Shown: positions 25,244 to 33,912, numbered from the stretch's first letter. The stretch is DNA of 64,000 nucleotides from Verrucomicrobiota bacterium (GCA_013820875.1 JACDHS010000005.1:30569-94568); one strand, 5' to 3'. The notes: generated from the letters alone by a model not told the origin. Made by a program: numbers and translations.

Positions 25244-27319
25244 ATGATTTCACGATCAATTGCACTGCTGCTTCTTTTTCTGACGAATGCAGTTTTTGCC
25301 CAGGAACTGAAACCAATCTTCGACGGCAAAACATTCAAAGGATGGGAACAGCGCGGTGAAGCCATTTGGGAAATAGATGATCGCGTCATCACCGGTCGCA
25401 CTGGCAAAGGCGGTCACGGCTGGCTTTGCACCGATCGCACCTACGGCGACTTCATCCTCGAACTGGAAGTCAAAATCGAGAGCGGCAACGCCGGCGTACA
25501 GATTCGCAGTCATTTCGAAGAGGGCGACAAAATGGTCGGCTACCAGGTCGAAGTGGATCCTTCCGCGCGCGCCTGGTCCGGCGGACTTTACGAACAAGGA
25601 CGACGTGGCTGGCTGCAAAACCTGACAAACAATCCCGCTGCTCGCGCCGCGTTTAAAGCGAATGACTGGAACCGTTACCGGATCGAATGCCGCGGCGATT
25701 CCTTCCGCACCTGGATCAATGATGTTCCAGCAACAGATTACCGCGATTCACTCGACGTCGAAGGAATCATCGCCCTCCAGGTTCATTCGGGAAAAAACCA
25801 CAAGGTGCAGTTCCGAAACATTCGCATCGCTGATCTTGGCAAAAGAAAATGGGAACCGCTCTGGGACGGAGCAACGTTCAATGGCTGGGAAAAAATCGGC
25901 GCAGGGGATTGGACGATCAAGGATGGAATGCTCATCGGAACGCATGCTCAAAACGTTAAACCCTTCGGGCATCTTATTTCAGAAAAGCGGTTCAACGATT
26001 TTACCGTGCGTTTGAAATACAAAGCGCTCGCGGGTAACAGCGGTGTTTATTTCCGCACCGATAAAGGCGGCGGCTCGGGAGTGGTCGGATTCCAGGCGGA
26101 AGTGGATGCCACAAAAGATGCGGGCGGCCTCTACGAAACAGGCGGACGCGCCTGGGTAGTTCAACCAGATCCAAAGAACCTTCACAAATATTTCAAAACG
26201 AACGATTGGAACTCCATGACTGTCTCGGCTCATGGCAGTCGCATTGCCGTCGATGTGAATGGATTTCGCACCGCGGAAGTGATCAATGATCCTAGCCGTC
26301 GTGAAGGTCATTTTGCATTTCAACTCCACGGCAGCCAGGATCTGGAGGTTTACTTCAAAGACATCGAAATCCTGAGCGCACCGGACCAAAAACCTTCTGC
26401 TAAAAAGATAAAACCCTCGGTGCAGATCACGGAACAACCAGAGAAATTGCGCGTCGAACTCGATGGTGTCCTATTCACCGAATATCACTTTGGCAGCGTT
26501 CCCCGCCCTGTTCTCTATCCGGTCTTCGGTCCTGGCCAGGTTTCAATGACGCGCGACTGGCCGATGCGCGAATCCACCGGCGAAGAGCGCGATCATCCGC
26601 ATCATCGTGGATTATGGTTTACGCATGGGAACGTGAACGGTGTTGATTTCTGGAGTGAACAAAAGCAGTTCGGAAAGATCGTGCATGATAAGTTTACGAA
26701 AATTTCCTCAGGCAAAGAAGGTGTCATTCAATCTGAGAACAAATGGATCAGCGCGGATGGAAAACTAATCTGTCGCGACAAACGGACATTGCGGATTCAT
26801 GGAACCGGCAATCCGCGGATTCTCGATTTCGACGTCACCATGGTTGCTTCTGAAGGCGACCTCGTAATCGGCGACACCAAGGAAGGATCGATGGCGATTC
26901 GCGTGAATGAATCCATGCGGGTGAAACCGAATTCCTTCAATCAAGGCAAACTCGCCGGGCGCCTTGTTCAGGATACAGAAGTGACCGGCGCTGATACCTG
27001 GGGAAAGCGCGCCGCCTGGACGGATTACTCTGGACCAGTGATGGGACAGACGGTCGGCATTGCCATTTTCGATCATCCGAAGAATCCGAGACATCCAACG
27101 TGGTGGCATGTGCGCGATTACGGGTTGTTCGCCGCCAATCCTTTCGGCGTGCATGACTTCGAGAAGAAATCGAAAGGTGAAGGTGATTTTAAGATTCCCG
27201 CCGGCAAAAGTGCGACGTTCCGTTACCGCTTTATTTTCCATGAAGGCGATGAGAAACAGGCAAATGTCACTGAACTCTATCAAAGCTATTCCAAAGAAAA
27301 ACTTAGTGCCGCTAAATAA
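25244..27319 (+). CDS. secreted protein with two DUF1080 (3-keto-disaccharide hydrolase-like) domains and a PmoA-like (DUF6807) domain
   Basis: A 691-residue protein from the ATG at 25244, whose signal peptide (SIALLLLFLTNAVFAQ) is clean. An in-frame ATG at 25178 overlaps the previous stop but adds 22 residues that spoil the signal. The first DUF1080 is about 22-205 (PIFDGKTFKGWEQRG, GDFILELEVKIESGNAGVQI, GLYEQGRRGW). The second is about 215-385 and repeats the pattern (PLWDGATFNGWEKIG, NSGVYFRTDKGGG, GGLYETGGRAW). The C-terminal about 280 residues (LYPVFGPGQVSMTRDWPM, HPHHRGLWFTHGNVNG, WWHVRDYGLFAANPFG) match the PmoA-like DUF6807. The Gfo/Idh/MocA enzyme 33 bp downstream suggests a shared role in sugar degradation. 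Activity of the PmoA-like part is unproven. Confidence 0.9.
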   Translation: MISRSIALLLLFLTNAVFAQELKPIFDGKTFKGWEQRGEAIWEIDDRVITGRTGKGGHGWLCTDRTYGDFILELEVKIESGNAGVQIRSHFEEGDKMVGYQVEVDPSARAWSGGLYEQGRRGWLQNLTNNPAARAAFKANDWNRYRIECRGDSFRTWINDVPATDYRDSLDVEGIIALQVHSGKNHKVQFRNIRIADLGKRKWEPLWDGATFNGWEKIGAGDWTIKDGMLIGTHAQNVKPFGHLISEKRFNDFTVRLKYKALAGNSGVYFRTDKGGGSGVVGFQAEVDATKDAGGLYETGGRAWVVQPDPKNLHKYFKTNDWNSMTVSAHGSRIAVDVNGFRTAEVINDPSRREGHFAFQLHGSQDLEVYFKDIEILSAPDQKPSAKKIKPSVQITEQPEKLRVELDGVLFTEYHFGSVPRPVLYPVFGPGQVSMTRDWPMRESTGEERDHPHHRGLWFTHGNVNGVDFWSEQKQFGKIVHDKFTKISSGKEGVIQSENKWISADGKLICRDKRTLRIHGTGNPRILDFDVTMVASEGDLVIGDTKEGSMAIRVNESMRVKPNSFNQGKLAGRLVQDTEVTGADTWGKRAAWTDYSGPVMGQTVGIAIFDHPKNPRHPTWWHVRDYGLFAANPFGVHDFEKKSKGEGDFKIPAGKSATFRYRFIFHEGDEKQANVTELYQSYSKEKLSAAK

Positions 27320-27352
27320 ACCATCCGCAACTCACGTCAGATTTTAAACACC

Positions 27353-28795
27353 ATGAAACTCACTCGTAGAAATTTCCTCAAAGCCTCGGCCTTTACCGCT
27401 GCTGCCTTCAGCCTCCCTGCCCGTTCCTGGGCAAACGTGGTCGGGTCAAACGAAGCCATTCGTGTCGCGGTGGTTGGATTTAACAGTCGAGGAATGGACG
27501 CGCTCGGCAATTTTACAAAAAAGGAAATCGGCACACGTGTCGTTGCAATCTGCGATGTCGATTCCAATGTTCTCAATCGCGAAGTGGACAAGTTCAAGAA
27601 GCGCGGGGAAACAGTCGCGCCTTATGTTGATTTCCGGAAATTATTGGAAAGCAAAGAAATCGATGCCGTCGCAATCGCCACGCCGAACCATTGGCACGCG
27701 CTGGGCGCCATCTGGGGGGTGCAGGCCGGAAAAGATGTTTACGTTGAAAAACCCGTTTCCCACAACGTATGGGAAGGTCGCAAGATCGTCGAAGCAGCCC
27801 GTAAATATAACCGCATCGTCCAAACCGGAACCCAGGCCCGATCCAGCTTTGCCATTCGCGAAGCCGTCGAATGGGTGCGCCAGGGCAATCTCGGCAAACT
27901 CCTGGTCGCACGCGGCACCTGTTATAAACGCCGGGAAAGCATCGGCAAAGTAACCTCGCCCCAACCGATCCCTGACAACATTGATTACAACCTCTGGTGT
28001 GGCCCGGCGCAGATGAAGCCGCTCATGCGCTCCAAACTGCACTACGATTGGCATTGGGACTTCGAAACCGGCAACGGCGATCTCGGCAACCAGGGCATTC
28101 ATCAGATGGATATCGCCCGCTGGTTCCTCGGCGAAAACGCACTTTCACCCCGCGTGTTCAGCATCGGTGGACGTTTGAGTTACGACGACGATGGCAACAC
28201 GCCAAATACCCAAATCGTTTTTCACGATTACAAAGCCGCGCCACTTATCTTTGAAGTTCGCGGTCTTCCAGAGAAGAGCGGCGCAAAAGACATGGATAAA
28301 TTTATGGAGTCACGCGTGGGCGTGTTGATTCATTGCGAAGGAGGCCATGTGCTCGTGCCGAATTACTCCAGCGCCATCGTCTATGATAAGGAAGGCAAAG
28401 AGATCAAACGTTTTCAGGGCGCCGAAAATCACTATGCGAATTTCGTCAAAGCGGTGCTAAGCCGCAAAAGCAGTGATTTGAATGCGGACATCCTGGAAGG
28501 CCACCTTTCCAGCGCGCTCTGTCACACCGCGAACATCTCGTACCGGCTCGGCAAGGAAGCACCGGTCGGAAAAATCAAAGAGAAGATCAAAGGCAACAAG
28601 GAAGCTTCAGAAACACTCGGACGCATGTTGGAACATCTGCAACTCAATGATGTGGATGTGAACAAGACCCCGCTGACCATGGGAGAGTTTTTGAAAATGG
28701 ATCCACGCGCGGAGAAATTCATCGGCAACCGCAAAGCCAATCAATTGCTCACCAGAAAATACCGCGCTCCCTTTGTGGTGCCGGACCGCGTTTGA
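27353..28795 (+). CDS. Tat-exported Gfo/Idh/MocA-family oxidoreductase
   Basis: A 480-residue protein. The N-terminus has a twin-arginine signal (RRNFLKASAFTAAAFSLPARSWA). The Rossmann domain has VAVVGFNSRGMDALGNF, then VVAICDVDSN. DAVAIATPNHWHALGAIWGVQAGKDVYVEKPVSHN carries the EKP motif of the family. The C-terminal half has HYDWHWDFETGNGDLGNQGIHQMDIARWFLG, with the conserved Gly-Asp and the His-x-x-Asp. Exported members in planctomycetes and verrucomicrobia are thought to act on sugars in the periplasm with bound NAD. It follows the DUF1080/PmoA gene by 33 bp and likely shares its transcript. Confidence 0.95.
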   Translation: MKLTRRNFLKASAFTAAAFSLPARSWANVVGSNEAIRVAVVGFNSRGMDALGNFTKKEIGTRVVAICDVDSNVLNREVDKFKKRGETVAPYVDFRKLLESKEIDAVAIATPNHWHALGAIWGVQAGKDVYVEKPVSHNVWEGRKIVEAARKYNRIVQTGTQARSSFAIREAVEWVRQGNLGKLLVARGTCYKRRESIGKVTSPQPIPDNIDYNLWCGPAQMKPLMRSKLHYDWHWDFETGNGDLGNQGIHQMDIARWFLGENALSPRVFSIGGRLSYDDDGNTPNTQIVFHDYKAAPLIFEVRGLPEKSGAKDMDKFMESRVGVLIHCEGGHVLVPNYSSAIVYDKEGKEIKRFQGAENHYANFVKAVLSRKSSDLNADILEGHLSSALCHTANISYRLGKEAPVGKIKEKIKGNKEASETLGRMLEHLQLNDVDVNKTPLTMGEFLKMDPRAEKFIGNRKANQLLTRKYRAPFVVPDRV

Positions 28796-28844
28796 CCATT
28801 CTTTTAACGTGACTTTGCAGCGCCAATCCTAATGGTATGCCGCC

Positions 28845-29759
28845 GTGCTCGCGGCACTCATTACAACTCTTCTCTGGTCGGCTTCGGTCACGTTTGGCCA
28901 TCGTTCCGCGAAGATTCTTGGCGGCACAGAAGCAAATTTCTGGCGTCTTGCGATCGCCACGATGTTGCTTGCCATCTGGGCGCATACCATTGGCCAGGGA
29001 TTGTCTGGCGCGAGTTTCCTTCTCTTCTTTCTTAGCGGCGTGATTGGTATCGGCATGGGCGATGTCGCTTTGTTCCAGGCATTGCCACGACTCGGCTCGC
29101 GCCTTTCCATTTTGTTGGTGCAATGTTTGTCCGCTCCCTTCGCCGCGCTGACTGAGTATCTTTGGCTTGGGACAAAGTTGACCCTGTTCCAAATGATCTG
29201 CGGCGGAGTCATTTTGACCGGTGTCAGCATCGCGCTCAGTCCGGGTAAGCATCTGAATCTCACCCGACGACAACTAACCGTCGGCGTCATCTTCGGGACG
29301 ATCGCCGCCTTGGGGAATGCCATCGGCGCGGTGCTCAGTCGGAAAGGATTTGCCGTGGCCGAAGCAGCCGGCCAGGATATGGATGGCGCAACCACCGCCT
29401 ACCAGCGACTAATTGGCGGCCTGTTGTTCGGCGGAATCTGTTTGCTCGTGGTGAAACGCAACCAGTTCAATATCCATAAATTACTTCCCCCGGCGGAGAA
29501 ATGGAAAATCGCATGGAAATGGGTTTTACTAAACGCCATTGCCGGACAAACCCTCGGCGTCAGCTTTTATCAACTCGCATTGAAAACCGCGCCCACCGGC
29601 ATCGTTCTTGCCATTACCGCGCTGACGCCGTTGATGGTCATTCCATTTGCCAGTTACTTTGAAAAGGAGAAGCCGCAACCGAAATCCATTTTCGGCGGTG
29701 TCCTGGCAGTTTTTGGAGTGCTCGGATTAATCTATTCCAAATACGTTTTTGAAAAATGA
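28845..29759 (+). CDS. EamA-family (DMT) transporter
   Basis: A 304-residue integral membrane protein with about ten hydrophobic segments in two EamA repeats. The first repeat opens with LAALITTLLWSASVTFGHRSAK and the second with VGVIFGTIAALGNAIGAVLSRKGF. The end of the second repeat has SFYQLALKTAPTGIVLAITALTPLMVIPF. The start is GTG at 28845; the in-frame TAA at 28830 rules out any start beyond it. The stop overlaps the methyltransferase ATG by 4 bp, so they are coupled. It is likely a metabolite exporter; the substrate is unknown. Confidence 0.92.
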   Translation: MLAALITTLLWSASVTFGHRSAKILGGTEANFWRLAIATMLLAIWAHTIGQGLSGASFLLFFLSGVIGIGMGDVALFQALPRLGSRLSILLVQCLSAPFAALTEYLWLGTKLTLFQMICGGVILTGVSIALSPGKHLNLTRRQLTVGVIFGTIAALGNAIGAVLSRKGFAVAEAAGQDMDGATTAYQRLIGGLLFGGICLLVVKRNQFNIHKLLPPAEKWKIAWKWVLLNAIAGQTLGVSFYQLALKTAPTGIVLAITALTPLMVIPFASYFEKEKPQPKSIFGGVLAVFGVLGLIYSKYVFEK

Positions 29760-30448
29760 AACCCGGTCTTGAACTCGATAAAGTGGTCTTGCTTGGACGC
29801 ACCCTCGAAGAATACACCCGCTATTTCGGCCTTACTGAAGACGATCTGCGCGGGAAGAAGGTTTTGGATGTCGCCAGCGGCGTCAGTTCCTTCACCGCAG
29901 AAGCGCGTGAGCGCGGCTACGATGTCACTGCCTTCGATTTGATCTACCAGTTTCCGCTCGAAGAGATTCAGGCCAAATGCGAACCCGACCTCGATTACGT
30001 GACGAAGGAAATCGGCAAAGTAAAAGCCTACAAATGGGAGTTCTACAAAAGTCCCGAAGGAATGCGCGTTTACCGTGAGCGCGCCTACAAACGTTTCCTG
30101 GAGGATTACCGGCAGCACCGAGGCACGGGCTACATTTTTGGCAAATTGCCGCAGACACCATTTTCAGAGGGCCAATTCGATCTCACGCTTGTCTCTTACC
30201 TGCTGTTCGTTTACGACGATCACCTTGATTACGCCTTCCACAAAGAATCAATACTTGAACTGCTCCGCATCACCCGCGGCGAACTACGCCTCTATCCATT
30301 GGTAAACTTCCGCGCCGAACCCTCCAAACATTTCGAAAAGATTAAAACCGATCCTGATTTCGCCCCCTTCACGTTCGAAGAGTTCACAACCGATTTCGAA
30401 TTTCTCACCAACTCAAATCGTTACCTCAAGATTCGCCGCCGCGCCTGA
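29756..30448 (+). CDS. class I SAM-dependent methyltransferase
   Basis: A 230-residue protein. GKKVLDVASGVSSFTAEARERGYDVTAFDLIY (about 33-64) is motif I and the acidic end of the second strand of a class I methyltransferase. TPFSEGQFDLTLVSYLLFVYDDHLDYAFH (near 137) is the motif IV region, and EFLTNSNRYLKIRRRA is a typical last strand. It has no N-terminal signal. It overlaps the EamA gene by 4 bp, so it may modify the metabolite that transporter handles. Substrate unknown. Confidence 0.9.
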   Translation: MKPGLELDKVVLLGRTLEEYTRYFGLTEDDLRGKKVLDVASGVSSFTAEARERGYDVTAFDLIYQFPLEEIQAKCEPDLDYVTKEIGKVKAYKWEFYKSPEGMRVYRERAYKRFLEDYRQHRGTGYIFGKLPQTPFSEGQFDLTLVSYLLFVYDDHLDYAFHKESILELLRITRGELRLYPLVNFRAEPSKHFEKIKTDPDFAPFTFEEFTTDFEFLTNSNRYLKIRRRA

Positions 30449-30532
30449 GGATCACTCCCCCACTCGACAATTCCGCGCTACCACACAAAAAGCGCTTCCC
30501 AGTTGCCCACTCTTCCTGCATAAACGGCCCGC

Positions 30533-31633
30533 ATGAAATCTGGAAACGGCAAACAACGGCGGGCACAAACCAAAAAAACAGCCAACAAAAAATCAAAAAC
30601 TCCAAAACCATCGCCCAATCCCAAGGGACGCGATGGGGACGACGAAGCACCGCGCACCGAACGGCGGCAAAAGCTTCACCTGATGATCCGATCTGGAATG
30701 TATCCCAACAAGAGAAGCGCCGCTCGCGACTTGGAAGTGGATCAGTCGACGATTCGGAAGGATCTGCGTCACCTGGAGCGCGTCGGCATGCCGCTGGCGT
30801 TCGATAAGGTCAGGAACGGATTCTATTACACGCATGAAGTGCCGGAATTCCCCACGCTCCAACTCACCGCCAAAGAATACGGAGCATTGACCGCCACTGC
30901 CCAACTTGCCGCTCAACAACTTCCCGGAACCGAACTGAAGCGTGGATTGAAGAGTATCCATCGCAAAATGCAACGTGGACTCGACGCAGGCCTGCGCATG
31001 AAGCCCAGTGAGATTCGCAAATATCTTTCCATCCATTACACCGCCGAATCGCTCATTGATCAGGTCATGATGGATACTCTTTACCGCGTCATCATTCAGC
31101 ACAAACAGATCAGGCTGTGGTATCGCAAACCAAGCGACAAAGAATTCAAACTGCGCCTTTTCGATCCCCTGCACCTCTTCAACATGAACGGCGAATGGTT
31201 CCTCGCGGCCTACGATTACAATAGCAAAGAAATTCGCCGCTTCGCTCCCATCCGCATGCGTGACATCGAGGAAACGGGTAAGGTTTTCGACCGCCCCGAT
31301 TTCGATATAGATAAATATCTTGATAAGAGTTTCGGCATGCATTCCGCCGAAGGCATTTACGACATCGTCCTCCGCACCAACGCCAGCGCGGCCGATTTCA
31401 TTCGTGAAAAGAAGTGGCGCGGCGAAACGAAGAAGGTTGAACTCCCCTGCGGCGGCATCGAACTCCATCTTACCCTATCGAGTCTCGCCGAGATCGAACG
31501 TTTCGCCATTTCATACAAGGGCAACACCGTCGTCCTTGCCCCGCGCGAATTTCAGGAACGAGCGCTCGCGGCAGGGCAAAATTTTGTTTGTGAGCAGATG
31601 AAGGTGATGGGGGGAATTGCAGGCAATGCGTGA
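30533..31633 (+). CDS. WYL-domain transcriptional regulator
   Basis: A 366-residue protein. The Lys/Pro-rich N-terminus (1-40) is followed by a helix-turn-helix (HLMIRSGMYPNKRSAARDLEVDQSTIRKDLRHLE). The central region has a WYL core (LYRVIIQHKQIRLWYRKPSDKEF, then LFDPLHLFNMNGEWFLAAYD) with the RFAPIRM strand that follows in WYL proteins. The C-terminal WCX-like extension ends FQERALAAGQNFVCEQM. Such proteins respond to ligands or single-stranded DNA and control stress and defence genes. It lies alone, 84 bp from the methyltransferase, and a REP copy begins 27 bp after its stop. Confidence 0.92.
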   Translation: MKSGNGKQRRAQTKKTANKKSKTPKPSPNPKGRDGDDEAPRTERRQKLHLMIRSGMYPNKRSAARDLEVDQSTIRKDLRHLERVGMPLAFDKVRNGFYYTHEVPEFPTLQLTAKEYGALTATAQLAAQQLPGTELKRGLKSIHRKMQRGLDAGLRMKPSEIRKYLSIHYTAESLIDQVMMDTLYRVIIQHKQIRLWYRKPSDKEFKLRLFDPLHLFNMNGEWFLAAYDYNSKEIRRFAPIRMRDIEETGKVFDRPDFDIDKYLDKSFGMHSAEGIYDIVLRTNASAADFIREKKWRGETKKVELPCGGIELHLTLSSLAEIERFAISYKGNTVVLAPREFQERALAAGQNFVCEQMKVMGGIAGNA

Positions 31634-31660
31634 AGCACGGGGATTGGAAAGCCGATTCCC

Positions 31661-31765
31661 CGAATCCCAAAGGGATTCCGTAACGAAGCCCAGGGTTGCG
31701 AGGCACGAGCTACCCTGGGTAAAACGTCCGTAGATCAACAACCCCGAAGCGGGTTGCGTAAATCG
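31661..31765 (+). repeat. RAYT-associated palindromic repeat, copy A
   Basis: In order: AATCCCAAAGGGATT palindrome, GCCCAGGGTT...ACCCTGGGT hairpin with a GCTCGTGCCTCGC-type loop (complement), and CAACCCC...GGGTTG hairpin ending CGTAAATCG. The same three-palindrome order occurs at 34427-34530, which flanks the transposase gene. Confidence 0.85.
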
Positions 31766-31834
31766 TTTCGGAAATATCAATAACACCTACGCCACAATCG
31801 GCGCGCTTTTGAGGATGAAAAGTATGTTGGGATT
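31766..31834 (+). mobile_element. internally deleted RAYT locus remnant between repeats A and B
   Basis: The left side (ending in CGCCACAATCG, 31790-31800) aligns with the start of the transposase locus (ATGCCACAATCG at 34556-34567, one base changed in ATG to ACG), and the preceding bases also match loosely. The right side (GTTGGGATTG) matches the end of the transposase (GTGTGGGATTG before its flanking repeat). Most of the 456-bp coding region is gone. The unit has the ends of the transposase locus but no enzyme. Confidence 0.75.
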
Positions 31835-31942
31835 GATTTACGCAACCCCGTTGGGGTTGTTGATGTTTTTTGACGTTACCCAGGGTAGCTCCGATCCGAT
31901 CGGAGCAACCCTGGGCTTTGTTACGGAATCCCTTTGGGATTC
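31835..31942 (-). repeat. RAYT-associated palindromic repeat, copy B (inverted)
   Basis: Inverted relative to copy A. It begins GATTTACGCAACCCC and has the CAACCCC...GGGGTTG hairpin, a CCCAGGG...CCCTGGG stem with the longer self-complementary loop GCTCCGATCCGATCGGAGC, and the AATCCC...GGGATT palindrome. With A it frames the deleted transposase remnant. Confidence 0.85.
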
Positions 31943-32032
31943 ATTTGCGGGAACCTCTTGAGCTTGTGAGCCAAGGAACAAATTTTGCAATGAAATGACC
32001 AGCATCCTCAGCCAATACTTAAAGTGATCCAC

Positions 32033-32407
32033 ATGCGCACAATTCCCAGCGTTCTACTGCTCTGCATGTTGTTTCTCGGATGCAAGCACACGCAATCTTT
32101 ACCGATCGTAGCCGAATACGGCACCGCAGGAGCGGACAATATCCAAGTCACGATTCGAGGTGATGTAAAGCACCCGGGGAAATATTGGATACCAAATGGA
32201 ACAACTCTGGCTGGGATTGCGAAAGTATTCGGTGGCTCCGGCGGACGCGGTGACTTCGGCGGCGTCGGACCATTAAGCGTAATCCTGACACGCGAGATCG
32301 CTGGCAAGACAATAAAAACGAAATACTCACTGCGGCATCAAGAGCAATTAGAGGCGATCCAGTTAAAAGATGGAGACACTCTGCACTATCCCGCTGTATT
32401 GTTTTGA
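32033..32407 (+). CDS. small SLBB-domain lipoprotein
   Basis: A 124-residue protein from the ATG at 32033; a GTG at 32024 would add three residues. The N-terminus is a lipoprotein signal (PSVLLLCMLFLGC, lipobox LFLGC). VTIRGDVKHPGKYWIPNGTTLAGIAKVFGG is an SLBB-type unit as in polysaccharide export proteins, but there is only one unit and no Poly_export domain. KDGDTLHYPAVLF forms the last strand. It probably binds a soluble ligand or polysaccharide in the envelope. It lies in the repeat-rich island, with copy B ending 90 bp before it and copy C starting 27 bp after it. Confidence 0.75.
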   Translation: MRTIPSVLLLCMLFLGCKHTQSLPIVAEYGTAGADNIQVTIRGDVKHPGKYWIPNGTTLAGIAKVFGGSGGRGDFGGVGPLSVILTREIAGKTIKTKYSLRHQEQLEAIQLKDGDTLHYPAVLF

Positions 32408-32434
32408 AGGTGTCCTATGACGCTCTCCTCACCC

Positions 32435-32537
32435 CGAATCCCAAAGGGATTCCGCAACAAAGCCCAAGGGTTGCGAGGCACGAGCTACCCTGGGTATAAC
32501 GTTCTTGAATCAACAACCCCCAAGGGGGTTGCGCACG
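32435..32537 (+). repeat. RAYT-associated palindromic repeat, copy C
   Basis: Same order as copy A, with small changes (CCCAAGGGTT in place of CCCAGGGTT, CAACCCCCAAGGGGGTTG hairpin). Its end abuts an Rhs fragment on the opposite strand. Confidence 0.85.
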
Positions 32538-32742
32538 GGATTAACAAATACTTCGCATCCCCAGTCACATCATCCGTAAACTGAGTGCTGAAACGAATAG
32601 GATTCTTTTGCGCCATTTCACCAGTGGCTCGCAGAGTTTCACCGAATGGACTGTATGCGTATCTGGCACTTTCGGCACCTTGAACGGCATTAACCAGAAG
32701 ATCAACATTGCCGTTGCCATAAAACAGTAATTGATTGCGCAT
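32538..32742 (-). pseudogene. Rhs repeat core fragment
   Basis: The minus-strand frame has ARYAYSPFGETLRATG, then NPIRFSTQFTDDVTG, the sequence pattern of the C-terminal part of an Rhs/YD-repeat core (YxYxPFGxxL...NPxRFSxxxxDxxTG). After DDVTG the expected YYYGYRYY is lost and the frame enters repeat copy C. Only about 65 codons remain, with no start and no toxin tail. This is a relic of an Rhs gene. Confidence 0.7.
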
Positions 32743-32776
32743 TGTTTATCGCGGCACGTCGTGGCCTAGTTATCAA

Positions 32777-33406
32777 ATGAGGAAGGCGCTTACGTTATTT
32801 ACCTTGGTTTTCGCGATCTTCGCAAGCTCAAGCCTTTGCAGCGGAGTTGAAAACAAACCTGGCACCGGAAAGCGCCACTTGGGATGGTTTTTTTTAAATG
32901 ACAAAATTGAGGTTCCAGTAAAAATTCGATATGATTCCTCAAATATTGTAGTAGAAATCGAGACTTCTGTCAGCAATGCTACTTTCAAAAAGGAGTTGCA
33001 GACGTGGATTTTAGTGAGGGAAGGAGCAGTGATTCCGCACAAATCAGACACTCTGCATGTTTCTGGAACCGACCATCTGTTTTTGCAGGCCGATAACAAT
33101 GCGAGGACACCATTGGGAGTTGTCCTAAAAGTCGAGGATGTGTTCCACACATTTCGAATACAACCTAGAGTAGCAGGCGCTTCTGACGAGGCACAATATC
33201 TTATTGATCAGCTACTTGCAACTCCAAAGGTTGATCAAGAGGCATTTGAGACTTCCAAATCCACACCAGCCTCCGTGCCGCACGTTAGGATTGGCAACCT
33301 CAAGCAGCAACTTTCTAGGATGGGCGTTGAAGTTAAGTGGTTGCCCTCAACAAAGAGCTACGAAATAAAAACGCAACGTGTCGATAGAGAACGGCAGGTT
33401 TTTTAA
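32777..33406 (+). CDS. hypothetical exported protein
   Basis: A 209-residue protein from the ATG at 32777, with a signal sequence (ALTLFTLVFAIFASSSLCSG). The body is beta-rich (VKIRYDSSNIVVEIETSV, HLFLQADNNARTPLGVVLKV). The C-terminus is basic. I do not recognise a family. Base composition is AT-richer than the core genes and codon use differs, as in the rest of the island. It converges with a broken gene on the opposite strand, their stops overlapping by 4 bp. Confidence 0.65.
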   Translation: MRKALTLFTLVFAIFASSSLCSGVENKPGTGKRHLGWFFLNDKIEVPVKIRYDSSNIVVEIETSVSNATFKKELQTWILVREGAVIPHKSDTLHVSGTDHLFLQADNNARTPLGVVLKVEDVFHTFRIQPRVAGASDEAQYLIDQLLATPKVDQEAFETSKSTPASVPHVRIGNLKQQLSRMGVEVKWLPSTKSYEIKTQRVDRERQVF

Positions 33407-33785
33407 TTCTGTTGGCTGGTCGGCTCGCAATAGTGCCCATTATTTCCGGAGCCAAGCGTGATATGGCCGAAGGTTTTATCGTGATACTCTCGTGTACAAT
33501 GTTGTCCTCTTTCTCTGCCAATATGCGTTGCTCTCGCATATGCGTTGCTCTCGCAAGCCTCGGCTGGAGGATTCTTAGTGCACGATGATTTTCCAGAAAA
33601 GTATTCATCGAAAAGTCCCAGCCACGTTTATCCAGAAGCCAATTGGATCTAACGATATCCCACATGTCTTTTTTAATAGCCCACCCAATGGAAGTAAAAT
33701 AGCGTGATTCCTCAGTCCCTACAGAATCGGCATCATCGCTCGTATACAACTGCTGCTCACCGTTGAACCCATCGTATCTGATCAA
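33403..33785 (-). pseudogene. gene broken by a 17-bp tandem duplication
   Basis: The frame from 33785 reads MIRYDGFNGEQQLYTSDDAD and continues sensibly to PRLARATH, where the 17-bp unit TATGCGTTGCTCTCGCA (plus strand) occurs twice in tandem, at 33522-33538 and 33539-33555. The duplication shifts the frame; beyond it the shifted frame is basic and runs into the opposite gene. Removing one unit gives a different continuation, with ...HITLGSGNNGHYCEPTSQQN and a stop at 33403, overlapping the neighbour's stop by 4 bp. That reading looks more protein-like. No family recognised. Confidence 0.6.
33522..33555. repeat. perfect 17-bp tandem duplication
   Basis: Two exact copies of TATGCGTTGCTCTCGCA in direct succession. 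The length is not a multiple of three, so the duplication is frameshifting. Confidence 0.9.
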
Positions 33786-33912
33786 GTTTAGGGATTTTTC
33801 ATTCGCGATCTGACCTTAATTTACCTCGCAGGTTTTTTGTGCGGTCTGGTTTCCCTGAAGAAAAAGAAAAGCTGAATATAAAAGTGAGTGAAAACAACAC
33901 CGTGTAGCATTT

